Assembly (NCBI GenBank): GCA_902571955.1
Contig: CACGDZ010000001.1
Coordinates: forward strand, 62,001-126,000
Origin: an uncultured Pelagibacteraceae bacterium
GTDB lineage: Bacteria; Pseudomonadota; Alphaproteobacteria; Pelagibacterales; Pelagibacteraceae
Direction of reading: 5' to 3'
DNA: 64,000 nucleotides
Shown: piece after piece, positions 1 through 9,249 of the stretch
How positions within the stretch are numbered: position 1 is the stretch's first letter
How the letters are laid out: every line of letters starts with the position of its first letter
Program-made: the position numbers and the translations under genes
Notes under the pieces: generated by a model
Seen by the model: the letters and a program-made list of their open reading frames with translations, nothing else
The model's database searches: none
Told to the model about the DNA's origin: nothing

Positions 1-2
1 AT

Positions 3-152
3 GATTATTTAAGTTCTGCAGAAAGATTACTTGATTATCAATCACAGTATTTTGAGGATGAGTTAATTCAAAAAAATATAAACAACATAAAAATCTTTGT
101 TATTTCAGATGACATAAATAAAATCCAAAATTTTAAAATTATTAAAGAGTAA
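3..152 (+). CDS. ftsL: C-terminal end of an FtsL-like cell division protein (5' partial)
   Basis: An open frame entering from the left edge ends with TAA at 150-152, sharing two bases with the next start codon. The visible 49 residues begin DYLSSAERLLDYQSQYF. This resembles the periplasmic tail of alphaproteobacterial FtsL-like proteins, in which a short motif of the type YL-x-x-x-ER-x-x-x-L follows the coiled coil. The gene directly before ftsI in this cluster is normally ftsL, a small bitopic divisome protein. The start, membrane helix and most of the coiled coil lie outside the window, so the assignment rests on position and this short similarity. Confidence 0.55.
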   Translation, partial: DYLSSAERLLDYQSQYFEDELIQKNINNIKIFVISDDINKIQNFKIIKE

Positions 153-1843
153 TGGCTAATAATAAATCGAAATTAATAATAGAAGACTATAAAAGTGAAT
201 TTACATTTAAGAAAAAAGAGAATGGGCTAAATATTCATTTTAATCGTGTAGCTTTTATTTTCTTTGTTTTTTTTATTATCTATTTGATTTACACAATACA
301 CCTCGTTCACCTAGGTTTACGAAAGAGTAAGTTAGAAAAAATAAATAATCTTCCTACATTTAAAAATCAGCTATATCGAGCAGACATCATAGATATTAAT
401 GGAAATTATTTAGCTAAGACAGTTAAATCGATTGATATTGGTTTAAAAACTTCAGATATAATCAATGAAAAAAAATTACTTTTAAGTTTAAACATTATTT
501 TTCCTAATAAAAATTTTGATGAAATTAAAAAAAAAATAAAAACTAAAAAATTTTTTTATTTAGAGAAGAAAATTTCAGAGGAAAATTATGAAAAAATAAT
601 GAAATTAGGTGACAAATCTTTAGTTCCAGAGGAAAGAGTTTTAAGGATGTATCCACAAAAAAATCTTTTTAGTCATGTTTTGGGTCAGATAGATGATGAT
701 AATAATGGTATCTCTGGATTAGAAAAATCGTTAAATGATGAACTCAGAAAATCTAAAGAGTCAATTAAACTTACATTAGATAAAGATATTCAATTTTTAA
801 TTAGAAAAGAATTAATTAAATATCAGGAAATTTTTAAAAGCAAAGGTAGTGCAGCTATTTTAATGGATGTAAATAATGGCAATATTTTATCATTAGTTTC
901 TTTGCCAGATTTCAATCCAAATGAAAGACAAAATATTACAGATGTAAATTACATTAACAGGGTAACTAAAGGAACATATGAACTTGGGTCTGTATTTAAA
1001 GCATTTACTTTTGCTAGCGCCTTAAATGAAAAAGTAATTAAACCAGAGACTGAATTTTTAGATTTACCCAAATCAATTAAATGTGACAAATACAGAATAG
1101 GTGAGTACGACAATGAAATACCATCAGATTTAACTGCAGAGCAAATTTTAGTTAGATCTGGTAATATAGGATCAGTAAAAATTGCACAAAAAATTGGCTC
1201 AGAAAAATTTAAATTATTTTTAGAAAAAATTGGCGTTTTAAGTGATATTGATTTTGATATTGAAGAAGTTGCTCCTCAAAAAAATTATGATTTTGGAAAA
1301 TGCAGATTGGCTACAGCTTCTTTTGGACATGGAATAGCAACTACAATTCTTCAATTAGCAAAAGGATATTCTGTTTTATCAAATGGCGGTTATGAAATTA
1401 AGCCAACATTAATTTATAAAGAAAAAAATTTTAATAAAAAAAATGTAAGAATATTGAACAGAGGTATTTCAGAACAAGTTGTTAGTGCGTTAAGAAAAAT
1501 TGTAAATACTGAAGAAGGGACAGCTAAATTTGCAGATATTCAAAATTATGAAATTGGTGGAAAAACAGGAACCGCTGATCAACCTGAAGGAGGAGCATAT
1601 TCTGAGGCAAAAATAAATACTTTTGCTTCCATTTTTCCCACATCAAATCCACAATTTGTTTTTGTTGTAATGTTAGATACTCCAAAAAAATCTAAAGATT
1701 ATTATTATAAGTATAGACATCGAGAAGGAGGGTGGAAGGGTACACTTTATAATACTGCCGGCTGGACCTCAGTAGAGGTAGCTGGGCAAGTCATAGATAA
1801 AATTGGGCCTATTTTAGCCACAAAATATATAGAGGTTAATTAA
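152..1843 (+). CDS. ftsI: Peptidoglycan D,D-transpeptidase FtsI (PBP3)
   Basis: Class B penicillin-binding protein that cross-links septal peptidoglycan in the periplasm. The 563 residues start with a lysine-rich cytoplasmic tail and one membrane helix at about 33-52, followed by the non-catalytic pedestal domain. The transpeptidase domain carries all three active-site motifs: S280-V-F-K283 (acyl-enzyme serine), S336-G-N338 and K471-T-G473. Length is typical of FtsI. The start codon overlaps the upstream stop and only two bases separate it from the murE-murF gene, so it is almost certainly cotranscribed with the cell-wall cluster. FtsI and the elongation enzyme PBP2 share these motifs; the dcw position decides for FtsI. 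Confidence 0.95.
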   Translation: MANNKSKLIIEDYKSEFTFKKKENGLNIHFNRVAFIFFVFFIIYLIYTIHLVHLGLRKSKLEKINNLPTFKNQLYRADIIDINGNYLAKTVKSIDIGLKTSDIINEKKLLLSLNIIFPNKNFDEIKKKIKTKKFFYLEKKISEENYEKIMKLGDKSLVPEERVLRMYPQKNLFSHVLGQIDDDNNGISGLEKSLNDELRKSKESIKLTLDKDIQFLIRKELIKYQEIFKSKGSAAILMDVNNGNILSLVSLPDFNPNERQNITDVNYINRVTKGTYELGSVFKAFTFASALNEKVIKPETEFLDLPKSIKCDKYRIGEYDNEIPSDLTAEQILVRSGNIGSVKIAQKIGSEKFKLFLEKIGVLSDIDFDIEEVAPQKNYDFGKCRLATASFGHGIATTILQLAKGYSVLSNGGYEIKPTLIYKEKNFNKKNVRILNRGISEQVVSALRKIVNTEEGTAKFADIQNYEIGGKTGTADQPEGGAYSEAKINTFASIFPTSNPQFVFVVMLDTPKKSKDYYYKYRHREGGWKGTLYNTAGWTSVEVAGQVIDKIGPILATKYIEVN

Positions 1844-1845
1844 TT

Positions 1846-4689
1846 ATGCTTCTAGGAAATTACTTCCATAACATAAATAAAAATTACAAAAATTTTTCTT
1901 TTTCAGGAATTTCTTTTGATACAAAAAGTATTAAAAAAAATAATATTTTTTTTGCAATCAAAGGAAATACTATTGATGGTAATAAATTTATTCCTAAAGC
2001 AATTAAAAAAGGATCTAAAATTATTATAACTGAAAAAAAAGGAAATTTATTTCAAAATGGAATTTTATACATTCACACAAAGAATATAAGAAAATTATTA
2101 GCAAAAATTGCTTTTAAAATTTATAATAAAAAACCAAAAAACTTAATCGCAGTCACAGGTACAAATGGAAAATCGTCAGTCGCTGATTTTTATTATCAAA
2201 TATTAAAATTAAATAATAAAAAGGCTGCTTCAATTGGTACATTAGGTGTTAAATCAAAAAAAATTAATTTAAATTTATCTAATACCACAATAGATCCAAT
2301 TAAATTGGCTAAAATTTTAACTAAGTTAAAAACTCAAAAAATAGAAAATGTAATTATGGAAGCCTCAAGTCATGGTTTAAAACAAAATAGATTAGATGGT
2401 TTGAAGTTTAATTCAGGTATATTTACTAATTTATCCCAGGATCATCTTGACTATCATAAAAATTTAAAAAATTATTTAAAAGCAAAACTTTATTTATTTG
2501 AAAACTTAATCCAAAAAAGAGGTAATGTAATTACAGATCAATTAATACCAGAGTTTAAAAACATAAAAAAAATTACAATTAATAAGAAATTAAAATTATA
2601 TACATTAAATGATAAGAAAAATAATCTTGAGCTACTATCTCACAATTTTAAAGGGGAGGGTCAATTTCTTAGAATTAAATTAAATAGTTCAACAAGATAT
2701 ATAAAATTAAATTTAATTGGAAAAATACAAATAAAAAATGTTTTCATGGCAATAATTGCAGCAAAATATAGCGGTATTAGTTTAGATAAAATTTTAAACA
2801 CAATTCCAAAATTAAAACCAGTCGAGGGAAGGTTTGAAAAAATTGGTAAAATTAAAAATCAATCAAAAGTAATTCTTGATTATGCTCATACGCCTGATGC
2901 TTTAAAAACATGTCTTTTAAATCTTAGAGAACAATTTCCTAATGCAGGAGTCACAGTGCTGTTCGGTTGTGGGGGAAATAGAGATAAAAATAAAAGATCC
3001 AAAATGGGGAAAATAGCTAGTGATTACGCAGATAATATAATTCTAACAAATGATAATCCTAGATTTGAAAATCCTAAAAAAATAAGAGGAGAAATAAAAA
3101 AAGGCATAAAAAAAAATAGAATTACGGAAATTTCTAATAGAGCCTTAGCAATAAAACAAGCTATTCATAATTTGAACTCAGGTGATATTTTGTTAGTCGC
3201 TGGAAAAGGTCATGAGAAAACGCAAGAAATTGGAAATAAGAAAGTTTTCTTTTCAGATAAAAAAGTAATTTTAAATGCAATTAAGATTAAAAATAATAAT
3301 TTATCAAATAATTTAAAATTAAATGTGGTTCAAGAGAAAGTTAAAATTAAAAAATTATCTCCCTCTATATCTCTAAAAATGGCAAGAATTAACTCACAAG
3401 AAGTTACTAAAAATGATATTTTTTTTGCTATTAAAGGAAAAAAAAATGATGGTAATAAATATGTTGCACAATCATTCAAGAAGAAAGCATCGTTAGCTGT
3501 AGTAAACAAAATTCAAAATAATTTAAATAAAAGTCGTCAGATTAAAGTAAAAAATACTTTAAAATTCCTAACAAATACTTCGAAAACTTTTAGAAAAAGT
3601 ATTGATACAAATATTATAGCTATTACAGGTAGTTGTGGCAAAACTACACTTAAAGAATTACTGGGTAATGTATTAAGTAAATTTTCAAAAGTAAGTATTT
3701 CTCCAAAATCTTATAATAATAAATTTGGAGTTCCTTTGAGTCTTTTTAATTTGAAACAAAATGATGAATTTGGAATTTTAGAAGTTGGAATGGATAAAAA
3801 AGGTGAAATTGATAATTTGTCAAAAATAATAGAACCAGATGTTGGGGTAATAACAAATATAAATTATGCACATATTAAAAATTTTAAAAATATAAAACAG
3901 ATTGCTTTGGCAAAATCTGAAATTATTAAAAACATAAAACCTTATGGTTATGTTGTATTAAATGCGGATGATAACTTTTTCCAATTGCATAAAAAAATTG
4001 CCAAAGAAAATAAAATTAAAGTAGTTTCTTTTGGTATTAAAAGTCAGAAATCTGATATTAAATTAATTAATATAAAGCACTTTGGTAAAAAATTTAGAAT
4101 TAATGTTAGGTTAAATAATAAAAAAAAGTATTTCACATTATCAAACGATTTTCAAAACAACATATATAATACACTTTCTGCTTTAGCAGTCATTAGTATT
4201 TATAAAAATATATTTAAACTTAAAGAAAATATTTTCCTTAATTTTAAAATTCCAGGAGGAAGGGGAGACCATTCTGTAGTAAAAATTAATAATAAAAAAA
4301 TTAATTTAATTGATCAAAGTTATAATTCAAATCCTCTATCATTAAAATCATCAATAAAAAATTTTGATAAAATAAACTCAAAAAAATCAAATAAATATTT
4401 ACTAATTGGTGACATGTTAGAGTTGGGTCGTCATTCTAAAAAACTTCATAAATCTATTGTTCCAATAATTAATCAAACCAAGATAGATAAGGTATTTGTT
4501 AAAGGTAAAATGGCATCTATAATATTTGCAGGTATCTCAAAAGCCAAAAAAGGTAGGATTTTAATAAACAAATCTCAAATTATTGAATTGATTAGAAAAG
4601 ATTTAAATAATAATGATTATTTAATGATTAAAGCCTCACTTGCGACAGGATTCAACGACATAGTAAAAGATCTGAAAGGATTGCATTAA
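1846..4689 (+). CDS. murE-murF: Fused MurE-MurF: UDP-MurNAc-tripeptide synthetase and tripeptide:D-Ala-D-Ala ligase
   Basis: A single 947-residue frame joins two Mur ligases that act in succession in the cytoplasm. The first half is MurE, with an ATP-binding loop GTNGKSS at 105-111 and the D403-N-P-R406 motif typical of enzymes that add meso-diaminopimelate. After a junction near residues 480-500, the second half is MurF, with its own loop GSCGKTT at 595-601 and the N-terminal Mur-ligase pattern repeated (NDIFFAIKGKKNDGNK). Each half is close to a full-length enzyme. No stop codon or frameshift appears at the junction, so this is a true fusion. It lies two bases after ftsI and abuts mraY, whose ATG follows the stop directly. 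Confidence 0.95.
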   Translation: MLLGNYFHNINKNYKNFSFSGISFDTKSIKKNNIFFAIKGNTIDGNKFIPKAIKKGSKIIITEKKGNLFQNGILYIHTKNIRKLLAKIAFKIYNKKPKNLIAVTGTNGKSSVADFYYQILKLNNKKAASIGTLGVKSKKINLNLSNTTIDPIKLAKILTKLKTQKIENVIMEASSHGLKQNRLDGLKFNSGIFTNLSQDHLDYHKNLKNYLKAKLYLFENLIQKRGNVITDQLIPEFKNIKKITINKKLKLYTLNDKKNNLELLSHNFKGEGQFLRIKLNSSTRYIKLNLIGKIQIKNVFMAIIAAKYSGISLDKILNTIPKLKPVEGRFEKIGKIKNQSKVILDYAHTPDALKTCLLNLREQFPNAGVTVLFGCGGNRDKNKRSKMGKIASDYADNIILTNDNPRFENPKKIRGEIKKGIKKNRITEISNRALAIKQAIHNLNSGDILLVAGKGHEKTQEIGNKKVFFSDKKVILNAIKIKNNNLSNNLKLNVVQEKVKIKKLSPSISLKMARINSQEVTKNDIFFAIKGKKNDGNKYVAQSFKKKASLAVVNKIQNNLNKSRQIKVKNTLKFLTNTSKTFRKSIDTNIIAITGSCGKTTLKELLGNVLSKFSKVSISPKSYNNKFGVPLSLFNLKQNDEFGILEVGMDKKGEIDNLSKIIEPDVGVITNINYAHIKNFKNIKQIALAKSEIIKNIKPYGYVVLNADDNFFQLHKKIAKENKIKVVSFGIKSQKSDIKLINIKHFGKKFRINVRLNNKKKYFTLSNDFQNNIYNTLSALAVISIYKNIFKLKENIFLNFKIPGGRGDHSVVKINNKKINLIDQSYNSNPLSLKSSIKNFDKINSKKSNKYLLIGDMLELGRHSKKLHKSIVPIINQTKIDKVFVKGKMASIIFAGISKAKKGRILINKSQIIELIRKDLNNNDYLMIKASLATGFNDIVKDLKGLH

Positions 4690-5775
4690 ATGCTTTATCA
4701 ATTTTTATTAAATTTTGTTGATACTTTTAGTTTTTTAAATGTATTTAAATATTTAACTTTTAGAACAGGTTTATCTTTTTTTACCTCGTTGGTTATTGTG
4801 CTGATTATTGGGGGTCCTTTTATTAAATTTTTTTCAAAACAAAAAATTTTAAATCCAATCCGGGACGATGGACCCGAAGATCATATAGTTAAAAAAATTG
4901 GAACACCAACAATGGGAGGTTTAATAATTTTATTTGGCTTGTTAATATCTGTAATATTTTGGGCAGATTTATCAAATATTAATATTTTATTTTGTATCTA
5001 TATAGCAATTACATTTGGTTTACTGGGAGCATATGATGACTTTAAGAAGATTAAATATAGCAACTCATCAGGAATTTCTTCAAAGTTTAAAATAACTTCA
5101 CAAATAATATTAGCAATTATTGGTGTAAGTTTTTTTGTTTATTTAAACGATTATCAAGATTTAAATAATTTATATTTTCCATTCTTTAAAAATTTGATCT
5201 TAAACCTTGGATGGTTTTTTATACCATTTGCAATATTCGTAATCATAGGCTCATCTAATGCTGTTAACCTTACGGATGGATTAGATGGTTTAGCAACAGT
5301 GCCTGTAATATTAGTTGCAGCATGTTTCGCTTTTATAAGTTATGTTACCGGAAACATTGTATTTTCAAATTATTTACAAATTCCCTATATAGAAGGAACT
5401 GGTGAAGTATCAATTTTTTGTGGAGCAATTATTGGTTCTTGTTTAGGTTTTTTATGGTTTAATGCTCCACCTGCTAAAATTTTTATGGGTGACACAGGCT
5501 CATTATCCCTTGGAGGATCTTTAGGTGCAGTTGGAATTATCACAAAGCATGAAATTGTTTTAGCAATTACCGGCGGGCTTTTTGTACTAGAAGCAGTTTC
5601 AGTAATGGTTCAGGTAATTTCGTTTAAACTCACTGGAAAAAGAATTTTTAGAATGGCACCTATCCATCATCATTTTGAGAAAAAGGGATGGCCAGAGTCT
5701 ACAGTTGTTATTAGGTTTTGGATTATCTCTATCATCCTAGCAATGATTGGTTTAGCTACTTTAAAATTAAGATAA
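4690..5775 (+). CDS. mraY: Phospho-N-acetylmuramoyl-pentapeptide transferase MraY
   Basis: Integral membrane enzyme that transfers phospho-MurNAc-pentapeptide from UDP to undecaprenyl phosphate, forming lipid I. The 361 residues contain about ten hydrophobic segments. Family signatures are visible: the magnesium-site aspartates in GAYDDFKKIKYSN, the NLTDGLDGLA motif, FMGDTGSLSLGG, and the histidine-rich loop MAPIHHHFEKKGW close to the C-terminus. The ATG immediately follows the murE-murF stop and its own TAA overlaps the murD ATG by one base, giving tight translational coupling. It takes the MurF product as substrate and supplies MurG. Confidence 0.97.
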   Translation: MLYQFLLNFVDTFSFLNVFKYLTFRTGLSFFTSLVIVLIIGGPFIKFFSKQKILNPIRDDGPEDHIVKKIGTPTMGGLIILFGLLISVIFWADLSNINILFCIYIAITFGLLGAYDDFKKIKYSNSSGISSKFKITSQIILAIIGVSFFVYLNDYQDLNNLYFPFFKNLILNLGWFFIPFAIFVIIGSSNAVNLTDGLDGLATVPVILVAACFAFISYVTGNIVFSNYLQIPYIEGTGEVSIFCGAIIGSCLGFLWFNAPPAKIFMGDTGSLSLGGSLGAVGIITKHEIVLAITGGLFVLEAVSVMVQVISFKLTGKRIFRMAPIHHHFEKKGWPESTVVIRFWIISIILAMIGLATLKLR

Positions 5776-7073
5776 TGAAAATATTTAATAATATTTTTTT
5801 AAGAAAAAAAATATTAATTTACGGTTTAGGAAAGAGTGGCATTTCATCTTATAAGTTTTTAAAAAACAAGTCCGATGTATATTTGTTTGATGATAATCAA
5901 AAAATTAAATTAAAACTTAAAAAAAAATTAATTAAACTAGAGCAAATTCAAAAAATAAGTTTTGATAGAATTATAATTAGTCCTGGAATTGACATCTCAA
6001 ATTGTAAATTATCAAAATTTTTAAACAAAAATTTTAAAAAAATTCATACTGACCTTGATGTTTTGTTTTCATTTTATAACAATGAAAGTATTACTATTAC
6101 TGGAACTAACGGTAAATCTACAACTGCTAAAATTTTACATAAAGCTTTAATTGATCAAAAAAGAGACTCAAGACTCATTGGCAATATTGGTAATCCAGCA
6201 TTATCAGAAAAAAATATAACAAAAAAAACAATCTTTGTAATAGAGGCTTCTTCTTATCAGCTAGATTACAGCAGTATATTTAGATCAAAATATGCAGTCA
6301 TTTTAAACATTACTCCAGATCATATTGAAAGACATAAAAGTCTAAATAATTACGTAAATACAAAATTTAAATTGTTAAAATCTCAAATAAGAGGATCTTT
6401 TGCATACGTAAAACAAGAAGATGAACTGATCACTAAAAAATTAAAAAAAAATATATACAGTTCAAAAATTTATAGAGTTAAGACTTTAAATTTGAATAAT
6501 AAGTTAAATAAAATTACCAATAAATATTTTTTATCTGATGCCAATAAAGAAAATTTATCATTTATATTAAAAATTGCTCCAAGATTAAAACTTAATTATA
6601 AAAAATTAATTAAGACTATTAATAAATTTGAAGGCCTAAATTTCAGACAACAAATTATATTTGATAAAAAAAATCTCACAATAATTAATGATTCTAAATC
6701 CACAAGCTTTGCTTCCTCGGAAAATATATTAAAAAATTTAAATGATGCATATTGGATATTAGGTGGAATTCCCAAAAAGGGAGATAAATTTAAACTATCA
6801 AAAATAAAGTGTAAAAATATCAAAGCTTATATTTTTGGATCACATCATAGAAAATTTATAAAAATTTTAAATAACAGATTAAATATTAAAAATTTTAAAA
6901 ATTTACAAGAAACCCTTAAAGTTATTTTTTCAGAAATTAATATTCGACAATCTAAAAAAAATATTATTTTTTTCAGTCCAGCTGGAGCTTCATTCGATAG
7001 TTTCAAAAATTTTGAAGATAGAGGGTATTATTTTAATCAAATAATAAAAAAGTATATAAATGCAAAACGATAG
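5775..7073 (+). CDS. murD: UDP-N-acetylmuramoylalanine--D-glutamate ligase MurD
   Basis: Cytoplasmic Mur ligase that adds D-glutamate to UDP-MurNAc-L-Ala. An N-terminal nucleotide-binding segment (LIYGLGKSGISSYKFL) is followed by the ATP loop TGTNGKSTTAKIL, the EASSYQLDY motif and NITPDHIERH. I start it at the ATG at 5775, which overlaps the mraY stop (TAATG), giving 432 residues. A longer in-frame start at 5718 lies inside mraY and would add 19 residues with no counterpart in the family. The product ends within the first codons of ftsW, overlapping it by 14 bases. Sequence is divergent and lysine/isoleucine-rich, as elsewhere in this cluster. Confidence 0.93.
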   Translation: MKIFNNIFLRKKILIYGLGKSGISSYKFLKNKSDVYLFDDNQKIKLKLKKKLIKLEQIQKISFDRIIISPGIDISNCKLSKFLNKNFKKIHTDLDVLFSFYNNESITITGTNGKSTTAKILHKALIDQKRDSRLIGNIGNPALSEKNITKKTIFVIEASSYQLDYSSIFRSKYAVILNITPDHIERHKSLNNYVNTKFKLLKSQIRGSFAYVKQEDELITKKLKKNIYSSKIYRVKTLNLNNKLNKITNKYFLSDANKENLSFILKIAPRLKLNYKKLIKTINKFEGLNFRQQIIFDKKNLTIINDSKSTSFASSENILKNLNDAYWILGGIPKKGDKFKLSKIKCKNIKAYIFGSHHRKFIKILNNRLNIKNFKNLQETLKVIFSEINIRQSKKNIIFFSPAGASFDSFKNFEDRGYYFNQIIKKYINAKR

Positions 7074-8181
7074 TATTGTTTACAAATTTTATTATCAATG
7101 GTGGAAAAACATAGATAAATCTATTTTTTTACTAATAAGTTTATTATTCATTATTGGATTATTTTTTTCTTTAGTTTCAACTTCTCTAATAGCCTCTGAT
7201 AAATTAGATACCAACAGTTATTTCTTCTTTTTTAAACATTTGATTTATGTGTTAATTGGAATATCTCTTATTTTTATATTTTCCTCTTTAAATTCAGATC
7301 AATTATATAAATATTCTATTTTTCTTTTTTTTATTTCACTTATTTCTTTATTTTTGGTACCATTCATTGGTGTTGAAGTTAAAGGTTCTAAAAGATGGAT
7401 AGACTTATTTTTCTTACCAAGATTTCAACCTATTGAAATTTTAAAACCATTTTTGATAATAATTTTAGCAACTATTTTTTGCGATATCAGATCAAATATT
7501 TTATTTAAGTATTCGATATCTATTATTTTGATATCAGTTATTTCTTTATTTTTAATAGCTCAACCAGATATTGGTCAAACTTTATTAGTAGTATTTTGTT
7601 GGGCAGCTCTAATCTTCACATCAGGAATTAATATATATATTCTTTTAGCAATATTTGTTGCTGGAGCATCTTTGCTTGCTTATCTTATTATTTATGTTCC
7701 TAGGTTTGATTATATCCAAGGACGTATTTTTTCATTTTTTAATAGAGAAACTGGTACTCATAATTTTCAATCTGATAAAGCAATAGAGTCAATCACAAGT
7801 GGAGGTTTCTTTGGAAAAGGTATAGGTGAAGGAGTTCTTAAAAACAGAGTTCCTGAAGCTCATACTGACTATATTATTTCAGTAATTTCTGAAGAGTTTG
7901 GTGTTGTTGCCATAATGTTGATATTGTTATTGTTTCTGATCTTAATTTATATGGTTTTTAAAAAAATAAGTTTTGAAACAAATGATAAAGCTAAACTTAT
8001 TTTAATTGGATCCATTAGTTTAATATTAATGCAGGCTACTATTCATATTGGGGTTAATATAAGATTATTTCCAACCACCGGAATGACATTGCCTTTTTTA
8101 AGTTATGGTGGTTCATCAATAATAAGCACATCAATATTAGCTGGTATAATTTTAAATTTAACAAAAAGAAAATTAACTTAA
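7060..8181 (+). CDS. ftsW: Septal peptidoglycan polymerase FtsW (SEDS family)
   Basis: Multi-pass SEDS-family glycosyltransferase that polymerises lipid II at the septum with FtsI. The 373 residues have about ten membrane helices and typical SEDS patterns: KGSKRWIDL near the start of the catalytic loop, the QPDIGQTLL motif, a long periplasmic loop containing SGGFFGKGIGEGVLKN and HTDYIISVISEEFG, and the C-terminal TTGMTLPFLSYGGSS. The start codon lies 14 bases inside murD. RodA shares these motifs, but its place between murD and murG is that of ftsW throughout Proteobacteria. Confidence 0.95.
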   Translation: MQNDSIVYKFYYQWWKNIDKSIFLLISLLFIIGLFFSLVSTSLIASDKLDTNSYFFFFKHLIYVLIGISLIFIFSSLNSDQLYKYSIFLFFISLISLFLVPFIGVEVKGSKRWIDLFFLPRFQPIEILKPFLIIILATIFCDIRSNILFKYSISIILISVISLFLIAQPDIGQTLLVVFCWAALIFTSGINIYILLAIFVAGASLLAYLIIYVPRFDYIQGRIFSFFNRETGTHNFQSDKAIESITSGGFFGKGIGEGVLKNRVPEAHTDYIISVISEEFGVVAIMLILLLFLILIYMVFKKISFETNDKAKLILIGSISLILMQATIHIGVNIRLFPTTGMTLPFLSYGGSSIISTSILAGIILNLTKRKLT

Positions 8182-8184
8182 TAA

Positions 8185-9249
8185 ATGACAAAAAAAGTTT
8201 TAATTTCTACAGGTGGATCTGGGGGTCATGTGATACCAGCAATTACAATTTATAATCACTTAAAAAATACTCATGAAATCTTGATCTCTACTGATATTAG
8301 AGGCATTGAGTATTTAGATAAGAATTACAAAGTATTTCAAATAAACACTCCAAAATTAAATAATTATTTTTTACTTCCTTTTTCATTTTTAAAAATATTT
8401 TATTTAACTGTAAAATCTTTTTTTCTTTTAAAAAAAAATAATATTTCAATTTTAATTTCTACAGGTGGCTACATGTCTTTGCCAATATGTTTAGCAGCAA
8501 AAATATTGGGAATTAATATTTTTTTAATTGAACCAAATATGGTTCTTGGAAGAGCAAATAAATTTTTTTTAAATTTTTCAAGAAAATTAATATGTTATTC
8601 AAAGAATTTAATTAATTTACCACCTGGAATTAATCACAAATTAACTACTATTAAACCCTTGATAAGAAAAGAATATTATGAAACCAGCAAGTATCAAAAA
8701 CATGATAACTTGTTTACTATTATAATCATAGGAGGTAGTCAGGGTGCAAAAATCTTTGATGAGCTTTTGAATAAATCTTTGGTTAGTGTAGCAAAACAAG
8801 CATCTATAAAAATTATTCATCAAACAAGTGAGAAAAATATAAATTCTTTAAAAAATTTTTATACTCAAAATAATATTGAAAGTAGAGTTTTCAGTTTTGA
8901 TCATAATCTTAGTGAGGTTTTAAAACAAGGAGACTTATGCATAACAAGAGCTGGAGCATCTAGTTTGGCTGAATTATCCTTTTTAAATATTCCATTTATA
9001 GCAATACCACTTCCATCATCAAAAGATAATCATCAGTATGAAAATGCAAAATATTATGAGGAACAGGATTGTTGTTGGATAATTGATCAAAAAAATTTCG
9101 ATGATCTAAAATTTGAGAAATTTTTGCTAAAATTGACAAATAAAAGTCAGGATTACATGACAAAAAAAAATAATTTACAGAAATTAAATTATCAAAATAC
9201 ATGGAATAATGTTAATCAAAAAATACTAAAAATTATTAATGAATATTAA
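8185..9249 (+). CDS. murG: Undecaprenyl-PP-MurNAc-pentapeptide GlcNAc transferase MurG
   Basis: Peripheral membrane GT28-family glycosyltransferase that adds GlcNAc to lipid I to make lipid II on the cytoplasmic face. The 354 residues carry the N-terminal glycine-rich loop STGGSGGHVIPA, a second glycine-rich stretch IIGGSQGAKIFDELL in the nucleotide-sugar domain, and the donor-binding region ITRAGASSLAELSFLNIPFIAIPLP. It starts three bases after the ftsW stop and overlaps murC by 11 bases. Length and motif order are normal for the family. Confidence 0.96.
   Translation: MTKKVLISTGGSGGHVIPAITIYNHLKNTHEILISTDIRGIEYLDKNYKVFQINTPKLNNYFLLPFSFLKIFYLTVKSFFLLKKNNISILISTGGYMSLPICLAAKILGINIFLIEPNMVLGRANKFFLNFSRKLICYSKNLINLPPGINHKLTTIKPLIRKEYYETSKYQKHDNLFTIIIIGGSQGAKIFDELLNKSLVSVAKQASIKIIHQTSEKNINSLKNFYTQNNIESRVFSFDHNLSEVLKQGDLCITRAGASSLAELSFLNIPFIAIPLPSSKDNHQYENAKYYEEQDCCWIIDQKNFDDLKFEKFLLKLTNKSQDYMTKKNNLQKLNYQNTWNNVNQKILKIINEY

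Noticed and set aside
5718-5774. Extended start for murD inside mraY
   Set aside because: Adds 19 residues encoded in the mraY C-terminus; the TAATG overlap at 5775 is the natural start.
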